A stretch of 64,000 nucleotides of DNA. Source: Rapana venosa (taxonomy: Eukaryota > Mollusca > Gastropoda > Neogastropoda > Muricidae). The notes under the pieces were generated by a model. That model made no database searches, had not been told where the DNA came from, and saw only the letters and a program-made list of their open reading frames with translations. The stretch covers positions 42,419,541 to 42,483,540 of the forward strand of contig CM054141.1 in NCBI GenBank assembly GCA_028751875.1, in the 5' to 3' direction. Below, one piece after another: positions 59,630 to 64,000 of this stretch; within the stretch, counting starts at the first letter, position 1; every line of letters begins with the position of its first letter. The position numbers and the translations under genes were made by a program.

Positions 59630-62370
59630 TGAGTGTGTGTGTGAGTGTGTGTGTGTGAGTGAGTGTGTTGTGTGTGAGTGAGTTGGTGTGTTGTGTGTGT
59701 GTGTGTTGTGTGAGAGAGAGTGTGTGTGTGTGTATGTTTGTATGTGTGTGTGTGAGTGTGTGTGTGTAAGTGAGTGTGTGTGTGTTGAAAAATCGGTGGT
59801 GATGCTCGTGTGGGTGATGCACTCTTGCCTAGGAGAGCGGCCCTTATATCACACTGAGAAAGCTGCTGTGACTGAATGTGGTATACAATATGAAAACAGT
59901 ACAGTACAATACAACACAACACAATGTAACCTGTATGGCTGTATCACCATAATCATTTACCTTCATCTCAAGATTCACTTGACTTATGCCTCTTGGTTCC
60001 TTGGAGAACATACGGCTGCAACAACACCCCTCCAACAAACTTGGTTTTGGGAGATCCTCTTCAGCTCGGCCCATGTCATTCCGGCTGCCTTCGTTGCTTC
60101 GTCCAAGATTCACTATACAACCTTTTTCTGTAGACAGGATAATGTAGCCTCATGCTGAAGAACGAGCGCGAATATACATCATCGTTCTGTGTTGACAGAT
60201 CTTCAGTCACCCCCCAGAGAAAGACGACGCGGCACCTGACCCCAAGGGTCGAATGGCAGCCAGCCAGCCCCCAGAGTCAGCCTTCAGCTCGCTGGACCGG
60301 TTCACTGTGTACGAGAACCACACCCCTGCTCAGGCCAGGCCCTCCTCCTCGGTCTCCTCCTTTGGCAGTGAGGGGGCTTCCCACCATGGGTCATCGCCCT
60401 CCTGGGGCACGTCGTCACGGTCGTCGTACGGAGGTCACGGGTCTGCGGGTCAGGCGCGTGTGGGGGCAAGGCCTCGGCCTGTCCAGGTCTACCAAGGTGC
60501 GTGGAGATTATCTTCTCTTCCTTTACCTCTTAGCTGCCGAGTGCAAGTGCACCCTGTATGGCGGGGAATAAAATTCTTATGTACCACTTGTTATGTTCAT
60601 GTTCCTCTTACTAGGAAATTACTAAATGAATAATCCTGGTAGTCTGCCCAATGACAGTATATATATATCGTAGATTGCTTTGAGGCAAGCTCAAATTAGT
60701 TGGCATGATATTTGACTACGAAAATATATTTAAAATGTTAAAAATCGACTAAAAATACACTTTCTTCACCACCACTGTCATTCTGAGTACCTCCCATCTC
60801 AATAACGTCACACATAAGTCGAGGCAAAATCTTGGTATTTTTTAAAAAAAATGCACTATATCCTGAATCATCCACGATCGTTTTCATCACTGTCAGGATT
60901 ATCTAAAGTTTTATTTGTCACTTTTTCAGCTGTGCAAAGTTATTGATACCTTCAACGAGAAGTGTCAGCCATTTTGAACAAGAACTGCCCAAGCTGTCAT
61001 GCATAATAACACAAAATATGAGCTAAAAAACGATCGTTTTTGCCACAGTTTTTGCAGCTAGATGTTGCCAAGCCACAGGAGAGTGATCTCCAATAATTTT
61101 TGAGTTCTTTCCCTTTAACGGTAGTCAAGGAAGCTGGCTTGTTTACTTCAGTTCGTAATCCCGGAAATTTTCCGGGTTGTTGGCGTATAGAGTGCACATG
61201 TAGTCACGGAAAATTTCTGGGGTGGGGCAGTCAAGTGAAGTCAGTGCTATTTTTAAGGCTTCCTTTTAAACCTGTTGTGACTGATTCATTTTTTGAAACG
61301 CCTTTAGAAAAGGTATGCTAGTTGTGATTAACTCTCTTTGTTCAGGAAACATAGCAGCATAGAATGCTAAGGACATCTGCAAATGCATCTGTGCATGATC
61401 TATGTTGAAAGTGGAAGTGTGAATAAATGTTTTTATCCTCATGCATCTCACTAAGCTTCTCAGGGCAAAGCTGAGAGCATTGCTTAATTGCTTGATATTG
61501 AGTTAAGCTGAGACTTATGTTATTTGATTTTGTGCTAGGTTTTCTTCTGCATAATGCTTAGAAGCATCTTGTCACTTGTCTTTAATTGGTTGAAGCTTGA
61601 GTGCCCAAAGATGAATTGTTTTTGGTTAGAAGATGCTAAAAATTACTTTGTCTTATTTGTTGAATCAGGTAATCTTGTGTTAACCAGATCATTGTCTTTT
61701 GGATAATGCTTTAGCCTTTCTAAAGCTGAGACAACTTTTAAGATGAATTGAAGGGACAAATGTACAGTAAAAAGGTAATGTTTGTATTAAATGATAGATG
61801 GTCTTTTATCCTGCCCAAGTAGAAATCATTGTCAGGTTTCATAACACTTGATCGAAGCCCCTCTTGAAAATGATTTTTATGGTATAAGGATGAAAAAATT
61901 CCTGGCTTAACAAGTGGGAAACATGTCAAAGCACATGAATCATCCAATATCTCTGTTCGAAGTCCTTAGCCTCTTCTCGCCGAGAAAACCATTTTAGAAC
62001 ATATTGACCTTCGGAGCAGGGTAAGCAAGCTAAGTTGTGGAAAAACTGTAGATGTCCTTTATGTGCCCTGCCCAAGTTTAGGCCAGTGTTAGGTTTAACC
62101 ATAAACTCTGATGAAGCCCCTCTTGTTTGGAAAGGTTTTACGGACTGATGTGATCTTGTTATTCCTCCTCAGGATTTGAACAAGTGGGAAGCACAAGCAG
62201 CAGCACAGAATCTCTCAACTCCTCGTCCTCCAAGGCCGGTTTCTCTCCTCGCACCGGCCCCTCCACACCTTCCTCTGCATCCTCCTTCGGTGGAGCAGGG
62301 TCAGCAACTCCTGACGGACTGCGGCGACCTTCCTACGACATGCCAGCCTATGGGAATGTCAGCGCCCTGG
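29324..62370 (+). CDS. Graf: GRAF/oligophrenin-family Rho GTPase-activating protein (BAR-PH-RhoGAP), 3' end beyond window
   Basis: GRAF-family proteins bind curved membranes through BAR-PH modules and stimulate GTP hydrolysis by RhoA/Cdc42, acting in clathrin-independent endocytosis and actin control. The coding exons read are: 29324-29477, 32538-32630, 34124-34185, 35657-35728, 36980-37081, 37889-37999, 39762-39804, 40128-40189, 41178-41252, 44333-44402, 44728-44825, 49912-49949, 51763-51819, 52511-52589, 53078-53111, 53616-53678, 54436-54510, 56095-56182, 57248-57306, 57729-57834, then 60199-60496 and 62173-62370. The first 20 exons join in one frame (513 codons plus two bases) with GT-AG introns. 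Coding for about 55 residues completing the RhoGAP domain is absent between 57834 and 60199. A C-terminal SH3 domain, if present, would lie to the right. The start [19 protein letters not shown] matches the family start. Which vertebrate paralogue (ARHGAP26, 10, 42 or OPHN1) is closest cannot be settled by eye. Confidence 0.95.
29602..29883. repeat. Source region of a rearranged local duplication in GRAF intron 1
   Basis: 29602-29713 recurs in the same orientation at 30676-30786, and 29797-29883 recurs inverted at 30787-30871. Identity is high in both. The remainder of the first GRAF intron up to 32537 has no other recognised exon. Confidence 0.85.
30045..30152. repeat. (GT)n microsatellite
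   Basis: Long GT run with small interruptions inside GRAF intron 1. Confidence 0.95.
30389..30894 (-). mobile_element. Chimeric LINE insertion flanked by 17-bp target-site duplication
   Basis: AAAGTAGAGAAAAAATT is present on both sides (30372-30388 and 30895-30911). Next to the left copy is a minus-strand LINE 3' end: a (GAA)n tail, then coding for [38 protein letters not shown] and [15 protein letters not shown]. The LINE part stops at about 30675. The rest of the insert consists of two pieces copied from 29602-29713 (direct) and 29797-29883 (inverted). Confidence 0.85.
31060..31310. repeat. CA-rich low-complexity stretch in GRAF intron 1
   Basis: Interrupted CA and CATG-type alternation at 31140-31300, preceded by a run of ATGATG repeats near 31022-31045. 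It has no gene features. 31310-32445 is plain AT-rich intron. Confidence 0.7.
32448..32501. repeat. (GA)n microsatellite 37 bp before GRAF exon 2
   Basis: Pure GA run ending at 32501. It lies just upstream of the acceptor at 32537, so the usual pyrimidine tract is reduced to a short ACTTTCTTTGAATGTCTTGC-type segment. Confidence 0.9.
32700..33010 (+). repeat. Decayed SINE family S5 copy
   Basis: TTGGTGCAGTGAGGATAGCC near the start and GACCAACACTGCAAGTGTCT then CCCTGGCTGATGC near the end match the S5 copy at 22918. An ATTA tandem tract (ATTAATTAATT) at about 32905-32932 interrupts it. Confidence 0.55.
34520..34890 (-). mobile_element. LINE C-terminal fragment, second family
   Basis: The minus-strand frame reads [50 protein letters not shown] and [20 protein letters not shown]. 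This is the xWIGHxLR...W.P.GRRKRGRP..TWRR....... A.DR..W pattern found after the reverse transcriptase of non-LTR elements. A run of CATCAT repeats at the plus-strand left edge (34515-34528) is the LINE 3' tail. Confidence 0.85.
35526..35612. repeat. (GT)n microsatellite upstream of GRAF exon 4
   Basis: GT run with GA interruptions ending 45 bp before the exon 4 acceptor at 35656. Confidence 0.95.
35865..36155 (+). repeat. SINE family S2 variant copy
   Basis: AGAGCAGGGAGGTACCTCCCGA, TCAATTCTCCACTGTATCCC, AAAGTTGGAATGCAGGTACC and CATTGGTGCTCTTTGGGAGC follow the order of the copy at 48000-48370. The tRNA-like head is missing or truncated. Confidence 0.75.
38225..38475 (-). repeat. SINE family S2 copy, minus strand
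   Basis: The plus strand shows the complement of the family body: TTTTAATGTATGTCCGAGAT, GTTTGCACACAGGCCTTGGG and TTCCAGAGGAGTGGAGTTAG. It ends at the tRNA-like head (complement of CATAGTCTATCGGTTATAGC). ATA and AAC trinucleotide repeats follow to 38558. Confidence 0.75.
38566..39395 (+). mobile_element. L2/CR1-type LINE, reverse-transcriptase C-terminus and 3' end
   Basis: Broken frames read [20 protein letters not shown] then [51 protein letters not shown] and [20 protein letters not shown]. These are classic last motifs of an RT region (DYCNSLLxGLP, LHWLPVxxRIxYK, LCFKxLxxxAPxYL). The 3' UTR has a GT tract and ends TTCAGCGGTATATAAATACC then ATTATTATAA. Frameshifts and stops make it a dead copy. 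Confidence 0.85.
39520..39620 (-). repeat. S2-type 3' tail fragment, minus strand
   Basis: TTTATTTCAAGGATAATGGA, ATAAGCACTCATATGCTTTT and TTACATCCAGTCCCTGTG are the complement of the family tail. Confidence 0.8.
39762..41252 (+). CDS. Graf: GRAF exons 7-9: C-terminal part of BAR domain
   Basis: Exon 7 (43 nt) reads [14 protein letters not shown], matching the family LLxFLxGLFTFYHxGYEL block. Exon 8 reads [20 protein letters not shown]. Exon 9 reads [20 protein letters not shown]. The exon 9 acceptor (gttacag) is preceded by 15 consecutive A rather than a pyrimidine tract. An in-frame acceptor 57 nt upstream is discussed as a finding. Confidence 0.92.
40310..40385 (-). mobile_element. LINE 3' tail fragment, minus strand
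   Basis: ATAATAATAATGTATGGAAT and TTATATAGCGCTGAATCTTG are the complement of the L2-like 3' end seen at 51610-51665. Confidence 0.7.
40390..40615 (-). repeat. SINE family S2 tail and body, minus strand
   Basis: It contains the tail complement (ATCAAGGATAATGGAACAAG, CACTCATGTGCTTTTTTACA) and then CTGTTCCCACCAGCACACAA, CGCAAGATGTTCTGCATACA and TCGGTTTATAGTCTCATCCG, giving the internal order of the family in reverse. Confidence 0.85.
41790..42095 (-). repeat. SINE family S3 copy (decayed)
   Basis: AGATTTCTCTGTGTGAAATT, AGAATTTTGTCAGGGACAAT and TTGTCTTATCTGGAAGACCA parallel the copy at 17390-17755. The tRNA-like head is poorly preserved. Confidence 0.7.
42096..43460. other. GRAF intron 9 sequence, nothing recognised except homopolymers
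   Basis: AT-rich intron with GT-rich patches near 42420-42490 and a G-rich homopolymer tract at about 43280-43308. No exon, repeat family or RNA gene was identified. Confidence 0.5.
43464..43770. repeat. Tandem repeat of about 101 bp, three copies
   Basis: Units start GGAAACATAAAGAAATGAAC(C/T) at 43464, 43564 and 43667. The second and third copies share an extra GGA and are nearly identical, so the third arose most recently. It lies in GRAF intron 9. Confidence 0.95.
44333..52589 (+). CDS. Graf: GRAF exons 10-14: PH domain
   Basis: The five exons encode [20 protein letters not shown], then [50 protein letters not shown] and [20 protein letters not shown]. The start GYLYLLEK, the central RRFCFDI strand and the final [10 protein letters not shown] helix with its invariant Trp are standard PH features for this family. 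The domain follows the BAR region directly, as in all GRAF proteins. Confidence 0.95.
45405..45545 (-). repeat. S2-type 3' tail fragment, minus strand
   Basis: TATCGAGGATGATGGAATAA, GCACTTATGTGCTTTTTTAC and ATCCAGTCCCTGTGTGTATG followed by GTTCCCACCGGCACACAATG give the tail and adjoining body. Confidence 0.85.
45546..46744. other. GRAF intron 11 sequence without assigned features
   Basis: A 64-aa minus-strand frame at 45667-45861 (reading [20 protein letters not shown]) matches nothing I recognise. It could be a piece of an old element. The rest is AT-rich intron. Confidence 0.4.
46745..47205 (-). repeat. Full-length SINE family S2 copy, minus strand
   Basis: Read on the minus strand it starts GGGGAGCAAAATAACCTAGT, GGTTAGAGCATTGCAATCGA (tRNA-like). 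It continues through GACTATAAACCAAGGCCTAG and GTGTCATGTTTAGACATATA to GGTGAACCTCAGACCTCTAG. This copy shows that the head, body and GGTGAACC..CTCTAG end belong to one unit of about 460 bp. Confidence 0.8.
48000..48370 (+). repeat. SINE family S2 copy with intact A/B boxes
   Basis: AAGGTGGCAGGATGGTTTAA and GTGGGTTCGATTTCCAGCC form the tRNA-like promoter. The body has AGAGCAGGGAGGTACTTCTC and the end TTGGTGAACACAAGAGCTCT. Confidence 0.85.
48380..49910. other. GRAF intron 11 sequence, nothing recognised
   Basis: AT-rich sequence with a short GT tract near 48660-48690. No exon or repeat family was identified before exon 12. Confidence 0.5.
50455..50560 (-). repeat. SINE family S2 3' end fragment
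   Basis: TCCTTGGTTAGAAGTCCGAA, GTTCACCAATGGTGAGAGTT and AAGGCAGCTGCATTCTGACT are the complement of the family 3' end. Confidence 0.7.
50800..51665 (+). mobile_element. L2/CR1-type LINE, decayed RT C-terminus with 3' tail
   Basis: Frames with several breaks read EVFRSSS-type [48 protein letters not shown] and [13 protein letters not shown], in the order of the copy at 38566. The 3' end is AGATTCAGCGCTATATAAAT followed by (ATT)n at 51645-51665. A GT tract lies at 51475-51530, in the same place as in the 39.2-kb copy. Confidence 0.85.
51975..52055 (+). repeat. S2-type 3' tail fragment
   Basis: ACACGGGGACTGGATGTAAA, AAAGCACATGAGTGCTTATT, CCATTATCCTCGATATAAAA and then an (AATAA)n-like tail. This is the clearest copy of the tail hairpin AAGCACATGAGTGCTT. 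Confidence 0.9.
53078..57834 (+). CDS. Graf: GRAF exons 15-20: linker and first part of RhoGAP domain
   Basis: Exon 15 encodes [11 protein letters not shown]. Exons 16-20 encode [40 protein letters not shown], the block ending [30 protein letters not shown] and [20 protein letters not shown]. The arginine finger is the Arg in GLYRMVG. The conserved Lys and Arg of [13 protein letters not shown] are present. The domain stops at LLIGHLKR; the following NLMT..NLGVxFGPTL part with the essential Asn is not found downstream. Confidence 0.95.
53162..53540. repeat. AT, GT, CT and CA microsatellite cluster between GRAF exons 15 and 16
   Basis: (TA)n at 53162-53190, a GT run, then two copies of a TATGAACACACAGATATTCAGTATG block (about 53224 and 53307) embedded in (ATAG)n, a CT tract at 53345-53367, and (CA)n at 53450-53512. 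It has no coding content. Confidence 0.9.
54732..54765. repeat. Short (GA)n tract in GRAF intron 17
   Basis: GA dinucleotides with one GGGA interruption. The flanking 54511-55330 contains no other recognised feature. Confidence 0.8.
55330..55600 (+). mobile_element. LINE C-terminal fragment, same family as the 30.4-kb insertion
   Basis: [40 protein letters not shown] and the 3' end CATGACAAAAAAGGAAGAAG followed by more GAA. It is nearly identical to the insertion at 30389-30675 but in the opposite orientation, so both copies are young. Preceding coding has a frame break near the FGHV motif. Confidence 0.88.
56320..56860 (+). repeat. SINE family S2 body and tail flanked by microsatellites
   Basis: (GA)n and (CA)n at 56338-56412. 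Then come AAAAGTCCTTGGGATGAGAC, ACACGCAGAACATCTTGTGC, GCCATTGTGTGCTGGTGGGA, CATGGGGACTGGATGAAAAA, AGCATGAGTGTTTATTCCAT and TATCCTCAAAATAAAAGAAT. After that, (CA)n(CT)n(CA)n runs from 56663 to about 56854. Confidence 0.88.
57125..57235. repeat. (GTAT)n and (AT)n tract just before GRAF exon 19
   Basis: Tetranucleotide GTAT/GTAC repeats at 57127-57165, then (TA)n at 57202-57232. The AT run ends about 15 bp before the exon acceptor at 57247. Confidence 0.9.
58055..58900. repeat. Minisatellite of about 118 bp, seven copies
   Basis: Each unit contains AAAATAAAGCAAAACAACTT, CCCCCAAAACTCTATATAAA, CACAAAAACACCCAAACCAG, ACAACAACAACACACACTC and AAAATCTTCCTAAGAAATCT. Units begin near 58073, 58195, 58313, 58435, 58552, 58669 and 58784, differing by small C-run and AAC-run changes. 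It directly follows the last recognised RhoGAP exon. Confidence 0.95.
58911..59110. other. Unique spacer between two repeat arrays
   Basis: Non-repetitive sequence with stop codons in all plus frames. I looked here for the missing RhoGAP exon and found none. Confidence 0.5.
59125..59785. repeat. Long GT/GAGTG low-complexity tract
   Basis: About 660 bp of (GT)n broken by GAGT, GGTG and TGATG units. Two overlapping minus-strand frames of more than 250 residues, made only of His, Thr, Ser and Leu, are artefacts of it. Confidence 0.97.
59786..60198. other. Intron sequence before the GRAF tail exon
   Basis: Contains a short (ACAAT)-like run at 59899-59926. No exon was identified up to the gttgacag acceptor. 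Confidence 0.5.
60199..62370 (+). CDS. Graf: GRAF Ser/Pro-rich tail exons after the RhoGAP domain
   Basis: The first exon (60199-60496) starts at an in-frame [18 protein letters not shown], matching the IFxxxPD that follows the RhoGAP domain in relatives. It continues with [20 protein letters not shown] and Ser-rich sequence. The second (62173-62370) reads [20 protein letters not shown] to [17 protein letters not shown]. Acceptors are gttgacag and ctcctcag; donors are gtgcgt and gtaagg. Codons here are GC-richer than in earlier exons. The tail continues beyond the window. Confidence 0.85.
60534..61230 (-). mobile_element. Degenerate piggyBac-like TTAA element in GRAF intron
   Basis: Borders are TTAG (60530-60533) and, on the opposite strand, TTGA (61234-61231), both one step from TTAA. 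The ends CTGCC match over only five bases. A perfect 17-bp palindrome CCCGGAAATTTTCCGGG at 61160-61176 and a weaker one at 61206-61220 sit near one end, as in the 15-kb element. Minus-strand fragments read MADTSR and DNPDSDEND, recalling acidic transposase N-termini. Confidence 0.45.
61240..62172. other. GRAF intron between tail exons, nothing recognised
   Basis: AT-rich. TGATCGAAGCCCCTCTTG (61848) and CTGATGAAGCCCCTCTTG (62109) with surrounding similarity point to a decayed direct duplication of about 260 bp. Confidence 0.45.
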
Positions 62371-64000
62371 GTAAGGGGGGTCTGTATGTTGTCGTGGGAA
62401 GAGTGCAGATTGTATGTAGTACGCTGGTGTGTACACGTTCATTTTTAGACTGTGCACTGAGGTTTTTTGGTTTTTAAAAAAAATCTGTTTATCTGATTTG
62501 ATTTTATCAAGAAGGGATGAGACCAGAAAATTATATTTCAATAATAAAGACAAGAGGCTTCTTTTGTCAGGAGAAACATAAGCTCGCTCTGTGTATCTGT
62601 TTCCTAAATTAGTAGTCCTGTCTCTGTATCTGTATGTTTGATCTCATTATATGTAGAATATACTCTGTAATGTATCTGTCTGAACAAAGATTATATACCC
62701 CGTGGTACATTTGAACTAAATAAGTAAAGATTTGATCTACTGATGTAGGATATGCCTCACTTTTTAAATCTTATCATTGCCATAGCTGTCAGTTTCCCCC
62801 ACTTTCAGCTGCTCTCAGCGACTATCCATCTCATCCCATCCCAGCCCAGCTGGTGCTAATTATGACAGGAATTGACTACACTTGGACTTGGGTAAAGGAA
62901 GTGGCATTTTAATTTTAGCACTGGCCCTATACCCTTGACTGAGTTATTCTAGATTTGCATGCTGTGATGCAAATGTTCAAACTTAAATAGTGTTGCCTTT
63001 ACTCTGTATTTCATCTTCAGTCTGAACTGGAATAGTGTAAAACTGTTGTCCTCTGAACTAAAATCTGTAGTGTTTCGTTACCCTCAGGACTAAAATCGAT
63101 TCTAAAGAATATTGAATCAAAATCTGAAGTAGTGTGTTCTTTGTTTTGTTTGTTTGTTTAAAAAAAAAGCGTAGATGTCTCCTGCAGTTTACCTGCATTG
63201 GCCATGACTAAAATAATGTAGATAATAATGTAGCCCCTGTGTCAATCTGTAGTTCTGAAATAAAACAGTTTAGGCAGTAACTAGTGGCTGCTCCTGCAAG
63301 ATGTTAGTAGTATCAATTACACCCTGTATATATATCTGAAATAGAAGTGTAAGCTTGTCTTGTGTGCTGCTTATACTTACGTGAAATGTTGTACAGCACT
63401 ATGTGTTTACTTTATCTTATTGCACTATACTGTAGTCTTTTGATTTGCTATGCAGTATTGATTGTCTTGCTTTCCTCTTGGTTTTTGTCAGAAATATGGT
63501 GGTCTTTGTCTTAAGCTATGTTTATACACATTCCTAAATTCTTAATAAAAGAAACAGAAAAACTAAACCGTAGACCAAGGCTCCCCCTTCCCCCCCCCCC
63601 CCCCCACCAACCAACAGGTTGTAATAATGTTCCTTCAAGTTTGCCTCAATTGACCTAGGATCCCGTTTTTTGGTACATCAAGCCCACCATACCATCACTT
63701 AAAAGAAATTGTATAATGTAATCAAAAAAATGTACCATTTGAAGTGGTTATGTAAAAGAAATTGTATGATATAATCATAAAAAGTGTGTCATTTGAAGTG
63801 GCTTGGAAGAGTAGAGTAGATCAATCAGACTATCATTGTCCAGTTTTACAGAATGATACTTTTTTTTTTAAAGTGCAACTGATGATTTTTGACAGTTTAA
63901 AGAAACTGCTTCAGTGCAGAAAAATCCTAGGGTTTCAGTCATCTATTGAGCCGAAAGTAGTGGAAAGAGTTAACTCACCTCGCTTTCACATACTGCTGCT
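62371..64000. other. GRAF intron to the right window edge, no exon recognised
   Basis: AT-rich intron following the gtaagg donor. A C-run is at about 63588-63605. TACC(A/C)TTTGAAGTGG, AAAAGAAATTGTATRATRTAATC-type segments near 63705 and 63755 form a diverged 55-60 bp direct duplication. No SH3-coding exon was found. Confidence 0.55.

Noticed and set aside
59046..59922. Minus-strand frames of 258 and 269 aa rich in His and Thr
   Set aside because: They are two frames of the same GT tract. Composition follows the dinucleotide repeat and there is no splice or start context.
1..64000. CRISPR array, operon or prophage content
   Set aside because: All genes are spliced eukaryotic genes. Direct repeats are tandem satellites without unique spacers.

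Overview
The window is animal nuclear DNA with spliced genes, large AT-rich introns, dense microsatellites and many SINE and LINE fragments. Intron style, the tRNA-headed SINE families and TTAA-flanked transposons suggest a lophotrochozoan, most likely a mollusc. That placement is inference. There are no bacterial features, CRISPR arrays, rRNA genes or convincing functional tRNA genes.

Four protein genes can be read. (1) Positions 1652-6991, minus strand: the 5' coding exons of a YIPF5-type Yip1-domain Golgi/ER membrane protein, running off the left edge. Its second coding exon has an apparent 1-base frameshift in a C homopolymer. (2) 11305-18815, plus: complete ribosomal protein L9 (188 aa, four coding exons plus a 5'TOP leader exon), divergent from YIPF5. 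(3) 25314-25520, plus: complete SEC61G (68 aa) in one coding exon. (4) 29324-62370 and beyond, plus: a GRAF/oligophrenin-family RhoGAP (BAR, PH, RhoGAP, Ser-rich tail), with 22 coding exons recognised. The coding for the second half of the RhoGAP domain is missing exactly where the assembly holds a 118-bp minisatellite and a long GT-rich tract, so I suspect an assembly collapse there.

The remaining sequence is mostly repeats. RPL9 introns carry two nested piggyBac-like elements (14185-16367 enclosing 15112-16217) and a 124-bp TTAA MITE (18275-18398). A related degenerate element lies in the GRAF gene (60534-61230). At least five interspersed repeat families recur, four of them with tRNA-like heads. 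Two copies of one SINE keep target-site duplications. LINE C-terminal fragments occur at 21.2, 30.4, 34.5, 38.6, 50.8 and 55.3 kb. The 30.4-kb copy is a chimeric insertion carrying rearranged pieces of the adjacent GRAF intron inside a perfect 17-bp target-site duplication.

The genes do not form a pathway. YIPF5 and SEC61G both act in the early secretory pathway, RPL9 is a ribosomal protein, and the GRAF-like protein couples membrane curvature to Rho-GTPase control. I found no convincing undescribed multi-gene system. The points most worth checking are the chimeric LINE insertion, the nested TTAA transposons with subterminal palindromes, the missing RhoGAP exon, the YIPF5 frameshift and the uORF whose stop codon abuts the GRAF start codon.
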